From: an uncultured Collinsella sp.
GTDB lineage: Bacteria; Actinomycetota; Coriobacteriia; Coriobacteriales; Coriobacteriaceae
Length of the DNA stretch: 14,817 bases
Direction of reading: 5' to 3'
NCBI GenBank assembly: GCA_900548495.1
Contig: URKT01000052.1
Coordinates: 1-14,817 of the forward strand
This document shows, in pieces, positions 14,303 to 14,817 of the stretch (its first letter is position 1; each line of letters opens with the position of its first letter). The notes under the pieces were generated by a model. It searched no databases, was not told the origin of the DNA, and saw nothing but the letters and a program-made list of their open reading frames with translations. Both the position numbers and the translations under genes were made by a program.

Positions 14303-14817
14303 TGTAGGTCAAGGGTCGATTTCCGATCTTAGCCGAACATGTTGAGCGAATAGGTTGTTCCCGCAGTTAGCCGAACGCCCCCGGGCCCCTCCCGGGGCCC
14401 GGGGGCACCGTTTTCCCAGTTGAGAGAATGGTGGGGATGTGTTTCGATGGGTACGGTGGCAATGCACCGCCCGTCGCCTCTTCCCAGACTCAGCCGAACG
14501 GTCGGTCCGTCTATTCCGTTTCCTTCTTGGCTGGGACAGCGGGGCATCGCCCCCTCCCGTGCGTGCTCGTGCGATGAGCCCTGGCGTCAGGTTGAGCTCC
14601 TCGATGGTGTTGCGTCCACCCACGCTGTAGCGCCACCGCGCCGCCTGTTGAACATCGCCTCTCGAAGGCGTTCGGCATCTCTAGCGGCTGTCCTCCGACG
14701 CCCCTCCCGCCCCGGTGGTAACACAGATGTCGCCCGGGAACCCGCAGGCCTACCTCGACTGGTGTTAGCGCCGGAATAATTTAGCCAAATATAGTCGGCC
14801 GAGATTGACCAATCCCG
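14303..14817. mobile_element. Terminal region of a probable insertion element (IS21-like?)
   Basis: From about 14303 the DNA turns GC-rich and carries four copies of a short motif: TTAGCCGAAC (14329-14338), TTAGCCGAAC (14367-14376), TCAGCCGAAC (14490-14499) and TTAGCCAAAT (14781-14790). The first two sit in a longer shared unit (CCG, three variable bases, TTAGCCGAAC). Multiple subterminal copies of a roughly 20-bp repeat are typical of IS21-family ends, where they bind the transposase. A TG at 14303-14304 could be the tip. No transposase gene is inside the window; it should lie beyond 14817. Family and exact edge are inference. The 183 bases before it (14120-14302) are AT-rich and show no gene. 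Confidence 0.45.
14377..14406. repeat. Perfect 13-bp GC-only hairpin
   Basis: GCCCCCGGGCCCC (14377-14389) and GGGGCCCGGGGGC (14394-14406) are exact inverted repeats around a TCCC loop. It begins one base after the second TTAGCCGAAC copy. Neither side is followed by a U-run, so it is not a standard terminator, though such a stem could stall read-through transcription into the element. Confidence 0.85.

Noticed and set aside
14309..14623. Minus-strand frames of 72-104 codons in the insertion-element end
   Set aside because: They read through the GC-only hairpin and the repeats, have no domain motif and biased Arg/Gly/Pro content typical of chance frames in GC-rich DNA.
14329..14790. Possible CRISPR-like array of TTAGCCGAAC repeats
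   Set aside because: The repeats are too short and the spacing (38, 123, 291 bases) is irregular; transposase-binding repeats explain them better.

Overview
The window looks like high-GC Actinomycetota DNA, most likely a Coriobacteriia gut bacterium such as Collinsella. This is inferred from codon usage, the sufC-sufB order beside an Rrf2 regulator, a sortase-type MPKTGD anchor and the mix of surface-glycan genes. No rRNA or tRNA gene was seen. The first 50 bases are not biological: they are an Illumina Nextera adapter with its index, so the window begins at an assembly contig end and sufB is cut there.

Layout: (1) 51-1152, minus strand: sufC and the first 96 codons of sufB, for Fe-S cluster assembly. 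(2) 1153-1376: a divergent control region with an inverted repeat over the putative sufC -35 box and three 9-bp half-sites spaced exactly 22 bp apart in alternating orientation. (3) 1377-2510, plus strand: an Rrf2 regulator with three Fe-S-type cysteines, followed at once by an MNT nucleotidyltransferase/HEPN pair of the MntA-HepT toxin-antitoxin type. (4) 2639-4438: a secreted, sortase-anchored protein with a lysozyme-like N-terminal domain and a long charged linker, closed by a clear terminator. (5) 4641-6437: an AAA-ATPase-like/PD-(D/E)XK-family protein with degenerate active sites. (6) 6462-11306: surface-polysaccharide genes (two GT2 glycosyltransferases, an acyltransferase-3 membrane protein and a multi-pass membrane protein). 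(7) 11343-14302: an AT-rich accessory segment with an Apea-like HEPN protein and an FRG-domain gene interrupted by an in-frame stop. (8) About 14303-14817: a GC-rich, repeat-bearing end of a probable insertion element that continues past the window.

The Rrf2 protein probably senses Fe-S status and controls both sufCB and its own operon, which would place the MNT/HEPN module under the same control. The glycan genes probably build or decorate a cell-surface polymer. The AT-rich segment has the character of a small defence or mobile island: RNase-like HEPN, FRG gene, IS end and decayed spacer DNA.
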